Positions 1 to 8,331 of a stretch of DNA of 64,000 bases are shown here, in pieces. The stretch's first letter is position 1, and each line of letters starts with the position of its first letter. Source of the stretch: JAEUMG01 sp046349315 (GTDB taxonomy: Bacteria; Pseudomonadota; Alphaproteobacteria; Rhizobiales; Aestuariivirgaceae); contig JAXMCQ010000003.1 of NCBI GenBank assembly GCA_046349315.1, positions 62,001 through 126,000 of the forward strand, read 5' to 3'. A program made the position numbers and the translations under genes. The notes under the pieces were generated by a model that was not told the DNA's origin, searched no databases, and saw only the letters and a list, made by a program, of their open reading frames with translations.

Positions 1-1
1 G

Positions 2-760
2 GGAAATACGGGGTTTCTCGTCCTCGACCGGCCCGACCGCCGCAATGCCGTCACCACGGCCATGTGGGCTGGAATACCCGACACGATGAACCGATTGGCG
101 GCACAAGACACCGTCCGGGTCATTGTGATTGCCGGCTCCGGCGAGGAGGCCTTTGCTTCCGGCGCCGACGTTTCAGAATTTGCGCTGAACCGGGGGGATG
201 CCGGCCAGGCGCGTGCCTATGAGACCCAGAACGAGGCGGCGCTCGCCAGCATCCGCGACGCCGGATTGCCGGTCATTGCCATGATTCATGGCTTCTGTAT
301 TGGCGGCGGCCTTGCCATTGCTCTCGCCTGCGACCTCAGGATTGCGGCAGAGACCGCGGTCTTCGCCCTGCCGCCGGCAAAACTTGGTCTTGCCTACCCC
401 GTCGCGGGGCTTCGAGATCTCTTGGGCGCGGTCAGCGCCGCGACCGCCAAGGATCTGCTTTTTACCGGCCGGCGCGTCGCTGCCGACGAGGCGCTGAGGA
501 TGGGGCTCGTGAACAAAGTCACGAGCACCGCCGAGTTAGCGGCAACGACCGACGCAATCTGCGCCGAAATTGCGGGGAACGCGCCATTGTCGATCCTTGC
601 GGCGAAGCGGGCGGTGGCGGCGATCGCCACCACGGTCATCCCACCGGATCAACTCGATGAACTGGTTCGATTGGGCGATGCCTGTTTCAGCAGTGCCGAT
701 TATGCGGAAGGCCGTCAGGCCTTTCTCGAAAAGAGCAAACCGAATTTCCGTGGAATTTAA
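2..760 (+). CDS. Enoyl-CoA hydratase/isomerase family protein (5' partial)
   Basis: Crotonase-fold protein whose reading frame is open to the left edge (GNTGFLVLDRPDRRNAV...), so the true start lies upstream; 252 residues are visible. The N-terminal RPDRRNAV, the SGADVSEF acyl-CoA pocket and GFCIGGGLAIALACDLRIA oxyanion-hole segment are typical of the family. The segment that normally reads PE-x-x-G-L, carrying a catalytic glutamate, here reads LPPAKLGLAYPVAG, so both usual catalytic acids appear to be absent. It may be an isomerase-like or non-hydratase member. It converges on the alpha/beta hydrolase gene with a 4-base overlap of the 3' ends. Confidence 0.85.
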   Translation, partial: GNTGFLVLDRPDRRNAVTTAMWAGIPDTMNRLAAQDTVRVIVIAGSGEEAFASGADVSEFALNRGDAGQARAYETQNEAALASIRDAGLPVIAMIHGFCIGGGLAIALACDLRIAAETAVFALPPAKLGLAYPVAGLRDLLGAVSAATAKDLLFTGRRVAADEALRMGLVNKVTSTAELAATTDAICAEIAGNAPLSILAAKRAVAAIATTVIPPDQLDELVRLGDACFSSADYAEGRQAFLEKSKPNFRGI

Positions 761-1500
761 CCAAGAAACGCGACTACCGCAGCCTTGTACTCCCGATCGC
801 CAACCGCATTCATGTGATTGCGGCGCGGCAGCACCACGCCCTTCGCATTCGGGATCGCATCGACCAATGGCGCCACCGGCCCGGCAATGTCGTCGAGTTC
901 GCCCGCAACAACCAGCACCGGACAGCGAATGCGCGCCAGTGCCTCGCGGTCGATTTTCTCGCGGGAAGAGCGCATGCAGGCGGCAAGCGCCTTCATGTCG
1001 CTGCGCGTCTGCTCGGCGAATTTGCGAAAGGCGCGCGGTTCGGCACCTGTAACGTCGGCAAGGGACTCGGCCTCAAGCGCCCTGGCGATCGCCTCGCCAC
1101 CTTGGACGCCCTCGATCATGTTGGCGGCAAGACCGGCAAGCACGAGTCTGCGTACGCGCGAGGGATGCTCGATCGCCAGGAATGCCGATATGCGCGCACC
1201 CATGGAATAGCCCATGACATCGGCTTCAGCGATCTCCAGGTGATCGAGAAGGCGTCTTGCATCTTCCGCCATTGTGGGCGCGGCATAAGCCTCCTTGTCA
1301 TAGAGCTTGGCGCTCGCTCCGTGACCGCGATTGTCGAGGGCGATGACGCGATGGCCGGCACTGGCTAACGTGGAAATCCACCCCGTATCGCCCCAATTGA
1401 CGTCGATATTGGAGCCGAAGCCGTGGATGAGGAGCACCGGCGGCCCCTCACCTGCCTCGCGATAGGCGATCTCGTCACCGTCTGAGAGGAAGGTCGGCAT
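757..1500 (-). CDS. Alpha/beta fold hydrolase
   Basis: 247-residue alpha/beta hydrolase. Visible are the oxyanion region LLIHGFGSN, the nucleophile elbow GYSMGA (Ser in G-x-S-x-G), ALDNRGHGAS, the acid region VVAGELDDIAGP and a C-terminal RRNHMNAV carrying the likely catalytic His. It resembles the 3-oxoadipate enol-lactonase / epoxide-hydrolase-like group, but the substrate cannot be told from sequence. No signal peptide, so cytoplasmic. The ATG sits at the end of a short divergent gap before the small zinc-finger gene. Confidence 0.85.
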   Translation of the reverse strand: MPTFLSDGDEIAYREAGEGPPVLLIHGFGSNIDVNWGDTGWISTLASAGHRVIALDNRGHGASAKLYDKEAYAAPTMAEDARRLLDHLEIAEADVMGYSMGARISAFLAIEHPSRVRRLVLAGLAANMIEGVQGGEAIARALEAESLADVTGAEPRAFRKFAEQTRSDMKALAACMRSSREKIDREALARIRCPVLVVAGELDDIAGPVAPLVDAIPNAKGVVLPRRNHMNAVGDREYKAAVVAFLG

Positions 1501-1578
1501 GGGCGTTCCGTCAGCTTTGCGTGGCGGGGAAGATATGCTATCGGCCCAGCGTCACAAGCAGTTTTCGAGGGTTTGCGC

Positions 1579-1821
1579 ATGGCTGGCACGGTTCCCCATT
1601 TGCAGAACGACATGGGTGTCGCCACGATCGAAACCGGCGCGCATGAGATCATGTGCATCGGGGCCAAGCCGCCTTTCGATCATCCGCATGTCTATCTCGA
1701 CATGGGGCATGAAGAGGAAATCATCTGCCCCTACTGCTCGACGCTCTACAAGCACAATCCGAAGCTCGGCTCGGGCGAAGCGCGTCCGGCCGAAGCCGTC
1801 TGGCATAACCAGGCCGCCTGA
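1579..1821 (+). CDS. CHCC-type zinc-finger domain protein
   Basis: 80-residue protein. The zinc-binding pattern is Cys in EIMCIGAK, His in FDHPHVYLDM, and the pair CPYC in EIICPYCSTLYKH, matching the zf-CHCC family, whose mitochondrial relative NDUFS6 is a complex I assembly subunit. The frame can be read two codons further up from a TTG, but the ATG at 1579 is preceded by GAGG with 8-base spacing and is preferred. Role unassigned; alphaproteobacterial homologues are commonly small single-domain proteins. Confidence 0.8.
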   Translation: MAGTVPHLQNDMGVATIETGAHEIMCIGAKPPFDHPHVYLDMGHEEEIICPYCSTLYKHNPKLGSGEARPAEAVWHNQAA

Positions 1822-1911
1822 TAATTCCGGCTGCCGCTGAAGCGGGATTTACGTAAGCTCGCTTCTGGCGAGTCGGTGGGCGGCTTGCCTCTTCGCAGCC
1901 CGGAGTCACCC

Positions 1912-3843
1912 ATGATCATTGCATCGCGCGTCACACGACGAGCCCTGTTCGGCATCTCGGCACTCTGCCTCATCACTTTCCAGGCAAGCGCGCAGGAGAT
2001 CGCCGACAAGATCTATTCCGGCGGACCTATCCTGACCATGAATGATGCGGCGATGCGTGCCGAGGCGGTTGGCGTCAAGGACGGCAGGATCATTGCGGTG
2101 GGCAAGGCCGATGATGTGATGAAGCTCAAAGGCGCGGCGACGCAGGTGATCGACCTCCAGGGTCGCACGCTGATCCCCGGCTTCTTTGATGCTCACGGCC
2201 ATGTCATGGCGGTGGGCTTGCAGGCCCTGTCGGCCAATCTGCTGCCGCCACCCGACGGCGAGGACAACAGCATTGCGGAACTGCAGCGCATCCTGAAGGA
2301 ATGGGCAGCCACCAACGCCGATGCGGTGAAGAAGGTCAACCTCATCTTCGGCTTCGGCTATGACGAAGCACAGCTTGCCGAATTGCGGCCGCCCAATCGC
2401 GACGAGCTCGACGCGGTCTCGACTGACATTCCCGTCTATGTCGTGCATCAATCGGGGCATATCGGGGTTGCCAATTCCAAGGCGCTGGAAATCCTCGGCA
2501 TCACCGCCGACACGCCCAATCCGCCAGGCGGTGTGATCGAGCGGCGGCCGGGTTCGCAAGAACCCAATGGTGTACTTCAGGAGAATGCCAATTTCGGCGC
2601 CCTGCCGAAGCTTTTCGCGCATCTCGACCCCAATGGTGCCAAGGAACTGCTCAAGGCCGGCATCGCGATGGAGGCGAGCTTCGGCTACACGACGCAGACC
2701 GACGGCCGTTCAACGGCATCGCAAGTGGCGGTCATGAAGGCGGTCGCCAATGACGGCGACCTGCATGTCGACCTTATCTCATTTCCGGACGTGCTCGGCT
2801 TCCGTGATCTGATCGAGCAGGAGAGCAGCCGAACCTACAAGAACCGCTTCCGCATCGGCGGCGCCAAGCTCACCATCGACGGCTCGCCGCAAGGCTTCAC
2901 CGCCTGGCGCGACCGACCCTATTACAAGCCGACACCGAATTACCGCGCCGATTACGTCGGCTATGCCGCCGCAACGAATGACCAGGTCTTCGCGGCTATC
3001 GATCGCGCCTTTGCCAAAGGGTATCAGATCCTCACGCACTCCAATGGTGAGGCGTCGAGCGATCTCTTGCTGGCGGCGATTGCTACTGCAGAGCAGAAGT
3101 ACGGCAAGGCCGACCGCCGGCCGGTGCTCGTCCATGGTCAATTCTTGAGGGAAGACCAAGTCGACCGCATCAAGGCGCTCGATGTCTTCCCGTCGTTGTT
3201 CCCGATGCACACCTTCTACTGGGGCGATTGGCATCGCGACCGCACCGTCGGACCGGTGCTAGCCGACAATATTTCGCCGACAGGCTGGGCACTCAAGCGC
3301 GGCATGAAATTCTCCAGCCATCATGACGCCCCGGTGGCGCTGCCCGATTCGATCCGCATTCTCTCGGCCACCGTGACGCGGCGGTCGCGCTCGGGCGACA
3401 TCATCGGTCCCGACCAGCGTGTCGATCCGCTGACTGCGCTGAAGGCGATGACGATCTGGCCGGCCTATCAATATTTCGAGGAGAACACGAAGGGTTCGAT
3501 CGAGGTCGGCAAACTGGCCGATCTGGTGATCCTGTCGGAGGATCCGACGGCCATCGACCCCGAATCGCTCTACCGCATCAAGGTGGTCGAAACGATCAAG
3601 GAGGGCCAGTCGGTCTATCGCCTCAGCGACGACAAGCTTCCAAAAAAGGCTTCGCTCGACGCCGATCCTGTCGGGAATTTGCTGCGCGGCATGGCAACCT
3701 CGCGCGATGCGGCCCGTTATGCATCCTACCCGTTCAGCAAGGCGCTCGGCGCGACGGACAAATATGCGCCGCATGATCCGAGCTGCGTGTCTGGCGTGCT
3801 TTTCGGCTTATTCGATGCCCCGAAGGGCGAGGCGACGCGCTGA
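1912..3843 (+). CDS. Exported amidohydrolase family protein (YtcJ-like)
   Basis: 643-residue metal-dependent amidohydrolase of the amidohydrolase-3 (YtcJ/LAF3) group. The N-terminus MIIASRVTRRALFG followed by a hydrophobic stretch and ASAQE looks like a signal peptide, with a twin-arginine pair that could make it Tat-dependent. The metal motif HGH occurs in FFDAHGHVMAVG near residue 90; later histidines lie in VLVHGQFL and FSSHHDAPVALP, and GSIEVGKLADLVIL is the usual C-terminal amidohydrolase strand. A GTG 36 bases upstream would add residues before the signal peptide and is less likely. Substrate unknown. Confidence 0.85.
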   Translation: MIIASRVTRRALFGISALCLITFQASAQEIADKIYSGGPILTMNDAAMRAEAVGVKDGRIIAVGKADDVMKLKGAATQVIDLQGRTLIPGFFDAHGHVMAVGLQALSANLLPPPDGEDNSIAELQRILKEWAATNADAVKKVNLIFGFGYDEAQLAELRPPNRDELDAVSTDIPVYVVHQSGHIGVANSKALEILGITADTPNPPGGVIERRPGSQEPNGVLQENANFGALPKLFAHLDPNGAKELLKAGIAMEASFGYTTQTDGRSTASQVAVMKAVANDGDLHVDLISFPDVLGFRDLIEQESSRTYKNRFRIGGAKLTIDGSPQGFTAWRDRPYYKPTPNYRADYVGYAAATNDQVFAAIDRAFAKGYQILTHSNGEASSDLLLAAIATAEQKYGKADRRPVLVHGQFLREDQVDRIKALDVFPSLFPMHTFYWGDWHRDRTVGPVLADNISPTGWALKRGMKFSSHHDAPVALPDSIRILSATVTRRSRSGDIIGPDQRVDPLTALKAMTIWPAYQYFEENTKGSIEVGKLADLVILSEDPTAIDPESLYRIKVVETIKEGQSVYRLSDDKLPKKASLDADPVGNLLRGMATSRDAARYASYPFSKALGATDKYAPHDPSCVSGVLFGLFDAPKGEATR

Positions 3844-3844
3844 G

Positions 3845-3973
3845 CTAGACGCCGGCGCCGAAGGTCTGCTCGACGGTCGGCGTCTTGCGCGCCGTGGCGG
3901 TCCCAGGCGCGCAGGCGCAGCCGCCAAGAATGGCGAGGCAAAGCAGGAGCGATGCGAGCCGAAGCAGTGTCAT
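3845..3973 (-). CDS. Very small putative lipoprotein
   Basis: 42-codon reading frame: MTLLRLASLLLCLAILGG, then C-A-C and a short polar tail ending GAGV. The hydrophobic n/h region followed by L-G-G-C fits a lipobox, so the mature lipidated peptide would be only about 24 residues, similar in style to tiny entericidin-like lipoproteins. It lies antiparallel between the amidohydrolase stop and the acetyltransferase start. No clear Shine-Dalgarno sequence is visible, so the call is moderate. Confidence 0.45.
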   Translation of the reverse strand: MTLLRLASLLLCLAILGGCACAPGTATARKTPTVEQTFGAGV

Positions 3974-4050
3974 TTGAGGCAAACTGGCATCCGTCCGGCT
4001 GATTGTCCAGCGCTTGATTTAAACCCCGCAGCTCGCCAGTTTGAGTGCCC

Positions 4051-4533
4051 ATGATTGAGATCAAACCCTTTTCCGAGGCTGATTCTGAAGCCCTTATTTG
4101 CCTTGCCCGCGAATTGCAGGGGTTCGAAGCGGTGCTCTATGAGCGCATGAAGCCTGCCTCGGATATCGGCCCTTGGTATCTCGATCTCCTGAAACAATAT
4201 TGCGAAAAGGACGATGGCACTATTCTTGTGGCCTGGGAGTCCGATCGGGCGATTGGATATGCCACGATTTTCACGAATGTCGTCGAGGACGGCAGTCGGG
4301 AAGAACTGCCTCATTCACTCGCCAAGGTCGGCGACCTGGTCGTCACCGAGACTGCGCGTGGCCGTGGCATCGCCCGCAAGCTATTGGAGGAATGCGAGAG
4401 ACTCGCTCGCATAGCCGGGCGCGACGAAATCCGGATCAGTGTTCTAGCTCGGAATAGCCATGCCCATGAGGTCTATTGGAGAGCCGGTTTTGAGGATCAT
4501 CACGTCAGCATGCGCAAGAAGCTTTCGCCGTGA
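4051..4533 (+). CDS. GNAT family N-acetyltransferase
   Basis: 160-residue GNAT acetyltransferase. The acetyl-CoA binding loop is visible as VGDLVVTETARGRGIARKLLEECERLA (motif A, R-x-x-G-x-G/A type) followed by ISVLARNSHAHEVYWRAGF, the standard motif B. The ATG at 4051 is preferred over a GTG two codons upstream. Its stop overlaps the start of the YcaQ-like gene by 4 bases (GTGA), suggesting translational coupling. Substrate unknown. Confidence 0.85.
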   Translation: MIEIKPFSEADSEALICLARELQGFEAVLYERMKPASDIGPWYLDLLKQYCEKDDGTILVAWESDRAIGYATIFTNVVEDGSREELPHSLAKVGDLVVTETARGRGIARKLLEECERLARIAGRDEIRISVLARNSHAHEVYWRAGFEDHHVSMRKKLSP

Positions 4534-5753
4534 GCGCGCGACGTGCGGAGAGCCTCTCGATAGGCCAGGCACGCAAGGTCGCGCTCGCCGCACAGGGCTT
4601 GATCGCGCCAACCCGCGATGGCACCGCAAACTGGACACGCATCAACGGCGCGGTGGCACGCATGAATGTGCTGCAGATCGACAGCGTCAATGTGCTGGTG
4701 CGGTCGCATTACCTGCCCGTCTTTTCGCGGGTCGGCCATTACGAGCACGACACGCTCGACTTGCGTACCTTCGGCAACAGAAAGCGCCAGTTCTTCGAAT
4801 ACTGGGCGCACCAGGCGAGTTTCGTGCCGCTCGATCACTATCCCTTATTGCGCTGGCGCATGGAACGCGCGCGGGCGGGAAACGGTACCTATGGTGCGCT
4901 CGCACGCTTCGCGACCGAACAGAGGGCCTATGTCGATGGAGTCCTCGCGCATGTGCGAAATCACGGTCCCGTCACCGTCGCCGATCTTCCCGATCCCGGC
5001 GAGCGGACGGGAAACTGGTGGGGTTGGGCGAAGGGAAAGACCGCGCTCGAGTATCTGTTCGACACCGGCGATGTCACGGCGGCAACGCGGCAAGGCTTTG
5101 AACGGATCTACGATATCCCCGAGCGTGTGATCCCGTCTGACATTCTCAACCGCCCTCTTCTTTCCGAGCCCGAGGCCATACGAGGCCTTGTTGCGCTCTC
5201 CACTCAGGCGCTTGGCATCGCCACCAAGGCAGACATCGCCGACTATTTCCGCCTGCTGATCGCGCAAGTGTCGCCGGCCATTGCCGACATGGTGGCGGAC
5301 GGATCGCTCTCGCAGGTCAAGGTCGAAGGCTGGGACCAGCCTGCTTATTTGCACAAGGACGCGCTGATCCCGCGCAAGGCAAACGCGCAAGCCTTGGTGA
5401 CGCCTTTTGATCCGATTGTGTGGGATCGCGACCGCACCGAGCGCTTGTTCGATTTCCACTACAGGATCGAGATTTATACGCCTAAACCGAAACGGATTTA
5501 CGGCTACTACGTGCTGCCCTTTGTGCTCGGAGACCGCATTGCGGCGCGCATCTGTCTCAAGGCGGATCGGCAGGCTTCAATCCTGCGGGCGAATGCAGCT
5601 CATTTTGAGGATGGTGCCGATCTCGGCGAGACGGCCGAGGCGCTGGCGACAGAGCTTCGCCACATGTCGCGTTGGCTCAAACTCGACCAGGTCGAGACGG
5701 ATCGTCGCGGCAATCTCGCCGCGGAATTGCGCCGCGCACTCGCCAGGACATGA
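4530..5753 (+). CDS. YcaQ/AlkZ-like DNA glycosylase (winged-helix, HTH_42 family)
   Basis: 407-residue member of the winged-helix DNA glycosylase family of E. coli YcaQ and Streptomyces AlkZ, which remove bulky N7-alkylguanine and unhook interstrand crosslinks. The catalytic Q-x-D motif is present as VLQIDSVNVLVRSHYLPVFSRVG (Gln49, Asp51). Further typical segments are FFEYWAHQASFVP and FDPIVWDRDRTERLFDFHYRIEIYTPKPKRIYGYYVLPFVLGD. The GTG start overlaps the preceding acetyltransferase and the stop overlaps the following one (ATGA), so the three genes form a tight cluster. Confidence 0.88.
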   Translation: MSARRAESLSIGQARKVALAAQGLIAPTRDGTANWTRINGAVARMNVLQIDSVNVLVRSHYLPVFSRVGHYEHDTLDLRTFGNRKRQFFEYWAHQASFVPLDHYPLLRWRMERARAGNGTYGALARFATEQRAYVDGVLAHVRNHGPVTVADLPDPGERTGNWWGWAKGKTALEYLFDTGDVTAATRQGFERIYDIPERVIPSDILNRPLLSEPEAIRGLVALSTQALGIATKADIADYFRLLIAQVSPAIADMVADGSLSQVKVEGWDQPAYLHKDALIPRKANAQALVTPFDPIVWDRDRTERLFDFHYRIEIYTPKPKRIYGYYVLPFVLGDRIAARICLKADRQASILRANAAHFEDGADLGETAEALATELRHMSRWLKLDQVETDRRGNLAAELRRALART

Positions 5754-6292
5754 CTTCTCTCGCCGACATCGCTACCGAGCGCCTTATCTTGAGGCTACTG
5801 CCGCTAGAGGCGATTGCCGCCACATGCGATGGCGATCTCGGCAAGATCGCCCAGCTGCTCGGTTGCACCATGCCCGACGATTGGGCCGAGGTGCAGCGGC
5901 TGGCCGGTTTGCGGTTGGAACAACTCGATGGTGACATCGCGTATCTGCCGTGGTCGATCCGCGCTGTCATTCTGCGAGAGACAAACGAAGCCGTAGGCTA
6001 TGTGAACTTCCACGCTCAGCCTGCGGCGCATGGCGCCTTTCCACAAGCCACCAAAATGGCTGAGGTCGGCTACACCATCTTTGAGCCTTGGCGCCGGCGC
6101 GGGATCGCAAGCGAGGCGCTGGCCGCAATGTTACGGTTCGCGTCAGAGAACGGCGCCGACCAAGCGGTCCTTTCCATCGCGCCGGACAATTTTCCGTCAC
6201 TTCGTCTCGCCAGCCGGTTTGGCTTCGTGAAGATCGGGACGCAGATAGACGAGATCGACGGTCCCGAAGATGTGTTCCTTCTAAGCTTCTAA
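5750..6292 (+). CDS. GNAT family N-acetyltransferase (RimJ/RimL-like)
   Basis: 180-residue acetyltransferase. TERLILRLLPLEAI is the usual RimJ/RimL-type N-terminus, and VGYTIFEPWRRRGIASEALAAML contains the CoA-binding R-x-x-G-x-A loop, followed by SIAPDNFPSLRLASRFGFVKIG. The ATG at 5750 overlaps the stop of the YcaQ-like gene (ATGA). It ends 1 base before the stop of the convergent aminotransferase gene. Substrate unknown. Confidence 0.83.
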   Translation: MTSLADIATERLILRLLPLEAIAATCDGDLGKIAQLLGCTMPDDWAEVQRLAGLRLEQLDGDIAYLPWSIRAVILRETNEAVGYVNFHAQPAAHGAFPQATKMAEVGYTIFEPWRRRGIASEALAAMLRFASENGADQAVLSIAPDNFPSLRLASRFGFVKIGTQIDEIDGPEDVFLLSF

Positions 6293-6293
6293 C

Positions 6294-7694
6294 TCACAAG
6301 ACGCCTTCGCGAACAAGTTCGTCGGTCGCCCGGCGGATCGCCTTGCCCAGCGTTTCAACGATAAAGTCGACCTCCGGCATCGTCATGGTGAGCGGTGGCG
6401 ACAGAATGTCGAGATGGCCGAGCGGCCGCACGAGCAAGCCGTTCGCTTCGCATTCATTGGAAATCCGCTTGGAGATGTTGACTTCGTCGGGCAGCTTTTC
6501 GCGCGTCTTCTTGTCCTTCACATATTCAAGACACATCATGAGACGCCGGCCACGCACATCGCCGACGATTGGCAGATCGGCCAGCGTCGCGAGGCGCTTT
6601 TCGAGATAGTCGCCGACCTTGGCCGCATTGGCGCAGAGGTCTTCGCGCTCGATGATCTCGATATTCTTGATGCCGACCGCGCAGGCAACCGGGTGGCCGG
6701 AATAGGTGTAGCCATGGGTGAACCAGGCATCCGGATCAGGCGCCGAAATCACCTCATGAATTTCGTCAGAATAGATGGTTGCGGATAGAGGAATGTAGCC
6801 CGATGTCAGGCCCTTGGCGGACACGATGATGTCAGGGATGACGCCAAACTCATCTTCCGACGCGAAGAAGTGCCCGAGCCGGCCGAATGCGGTGACGATC
6901 TCGTCCGCGATGAAGAGGATGCCGTTCGCCGTGCACAGTTCGCGCATGCGTTCGAGATAGCGCGGTGGTGGAATCGTCACGCCGCCCGAGGCTTGCGCTG
7001 GTTCGGCGATGAAAGCGGCAATGTTCTCGGCTCCAAGCTCCTCGATCTTGGCAGAGAACTCATCGATCAGAAAATCGCTGAAAGCCTTGAGCGACATGCC
7101 TTCCGGCCGGCGATAGGGATAGGGTGCCGAGAGGTGATGCACGAGATCGGGCACGTATCTGAAATGCGGCGATTGATCGCCGTCGCGGCGGCCAACGCTC
7201 ATGCCGAGATAGGTCGAGCCGTGATATGAGTTCTTGCGCGAGATGATGTAACGGCGATCGGGTTCGCCGCGGCGCGACTGGTAGTAGTGCGCCAGTCTGA
7301 TGGCGGTATCAACCGCACAGGAGCCTGACGTTGCAAAGGCGACATGGCTGAGCGAGCCGGGGGCCAATTGCGCGAGCTTCGCGGCAAGTTCGGCGGCCGG
7401 TGCATTGCTGACATCGACGAAGGTAGTCGTATAGCAGAGCGTTAGTGCCTGCTCGGCCATGACCTCGGCAATTTCCTTGCGACCGTAGCCGACATTGACG
7501 CACCACATGCCGGCGATGCCGTCGAAATAGCGCTTGCCGTTCACATCCGTGACGTAGCACCCCTCGCCTTCAGCGAGGACGAGCGAGCCCTCCTTCTTGA
7601 AGCTGTCGAAATGCGTATAGGGGTGGAGAAAGTGATCGTGATCCTTCTGCCAAAGATCCTGCGCGTTGAAGCGATTAGACGTCTTCTGAAGCAT
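6294..7694 (-). CDS. Class III (omega) aminotransferase, PLP-dependent
   Basis: 466-residue fold-type I class III aminotransferase. The PLP lysine is Lys294 in SAKGLTSGY; the cofactor aspartate is Asp264 in ADEIVTAFGR; SGSCAVDTAIRLA and NSYHGST form the phosphate cup. The sequence resembles the omega-amino acid:pyruvate group that accepts amines such as putrescine, taurine or beta-alanine. The ATG at 7694, preceded by GGGGAAAT, is preferred over one 12 bases upstream. It follows the TetR / aldo-keto reductase pair on the same strand after about 50 bases. Confidence 0.87.
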   Translation of the reverse strand: MLQKTSNRFNAQDLWQKDHDHFLHPYTHFDSFKKEGSLVLAEGEGCYVTDVNGKRYFDGIAGMWCVNVGYGRKEIAEVMAEQALTLCYTTTFVDVSNAPAAELAAKLAQLAPGSLSHVAFATSGSCAVDTAIRLAHYYQSRRGEPDRRYIISRKNSYHGSTYLGMSVGRRDGDQSPHFRYVPDLVHHLSAPYPYRRPEGMSLKAFSDFLIDEFSAKIEELGAENIAAFIAEPAQASGGVTIPPPRYLERMRELCTANGILFIADEIVTAFGRLGHFFASEDEFGVIPDIIVSAKGLTSGYIPLSATIYSDEIHEVISAPDPDAWFTHGYTYSGHPVACAVGIKNIEIIEREDLCANAAKVGDYLEKRLATLADLPIVGDVRGRRLMMCLEYVKDKKTREKLPDEVNISKRISNECEANGLLVRPLGHLDILSPPLTMTMPEVDFIVETLGKAIRRATDELVREGVL

Positions 7695-7746
7695 GATTTC
7701 CCCCATTTCCGGGGAAGCCTAGCCGAAGGTCGCACGCAAAGCCAAT

Positions 7747-8331
7747 TTAGGGAGCGCTAAGTCCGCGCAGCAATAGCGTCAAAAGGCGATCAAATGCCGC
7801 CTGATTGTCGGGCGAGCGCCATTCGGCTGCATGCGCCGGGTTATGGAAGCGCATGGTTGCGTCGAGCACGGCGGCTGCACTTTCCGTTGCATTCGCAACG
7901 GTAAATTCGCCAGTTTGGATCCCGTCGGCAATAATCGCGGCGATTTGTGCAGTCAGATGGCGGACGTGATCGGCAACACTGTCGCCGGCCTCGAGCGCCA
8001 GCACGTGATAGGCGGCGAAGATTGCGGGATCTTCGCTGACCTTCTTGAGCTTGACGGCCCGCAATGCCTCGAACCACCGGATCAATCGAGCGCTCGCCGG
8101 CCCCTGCTCTTTCACAATGCTTTCAAGGGGTTGCGAGACGCGTGCAAGCCATCGCTCGATCACGGCATTCCTGAGCGCCGCCTTGCTCGCAAAATGGCGG
8201 TAAACGCTGCCATGGCTGACACCCAAGGCGCGCGCGACATCGACAACATTGGCCTTGGCGGGTCCGTAACGACGCAGAACGTCTTCCGCGGCGTCGAGGA
8301 TTTGCTCGGCCGTCAGGGCCTGGTCGTTCAT
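7747..8331 (-). CDS. TetR family transcriptional regulator
   Basis: 194-residue TetR repressor. The N-terminal helix-turn-helix is VVDVARALGVSHGSVYRHFASKAALRNAVIERWL; the remainder is a divergent all-helical ligand domain. Its ATG overlaps the stop of the upstream aldo-keto reductase (ATGA), so the repressor is translationally coupled to the enzyme and probably autoregulates the pair through the inverted repeat at 9367-9378. The ligand is unknown. Confidence 0.88.
   Translation of the reverse strand: MNDQALTAEQILDAAEDVLRRYGPAKANVVDVARALGVSHGSVYRHFASKAALRNAVIERWLARVSQPLESIVKEQGPASARLIRWFEALRAVKLKKVSEDPAIFAAYHVLALEAGDSVADHVRHLTAQIAAIIADGIQTGEFTVANATESAAAVLDATMRFHNPAHAAEWRSPDNQAAFDRLLTLLLRGLSAP

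Noticed and set aside
1582..1605. Sigma-54-like promoter (TGGCACG...TTGCA)
   Set aside because: The GG and GC elements are about 14 rather than 10 bases apart and the site falls inside the start of a coding region.
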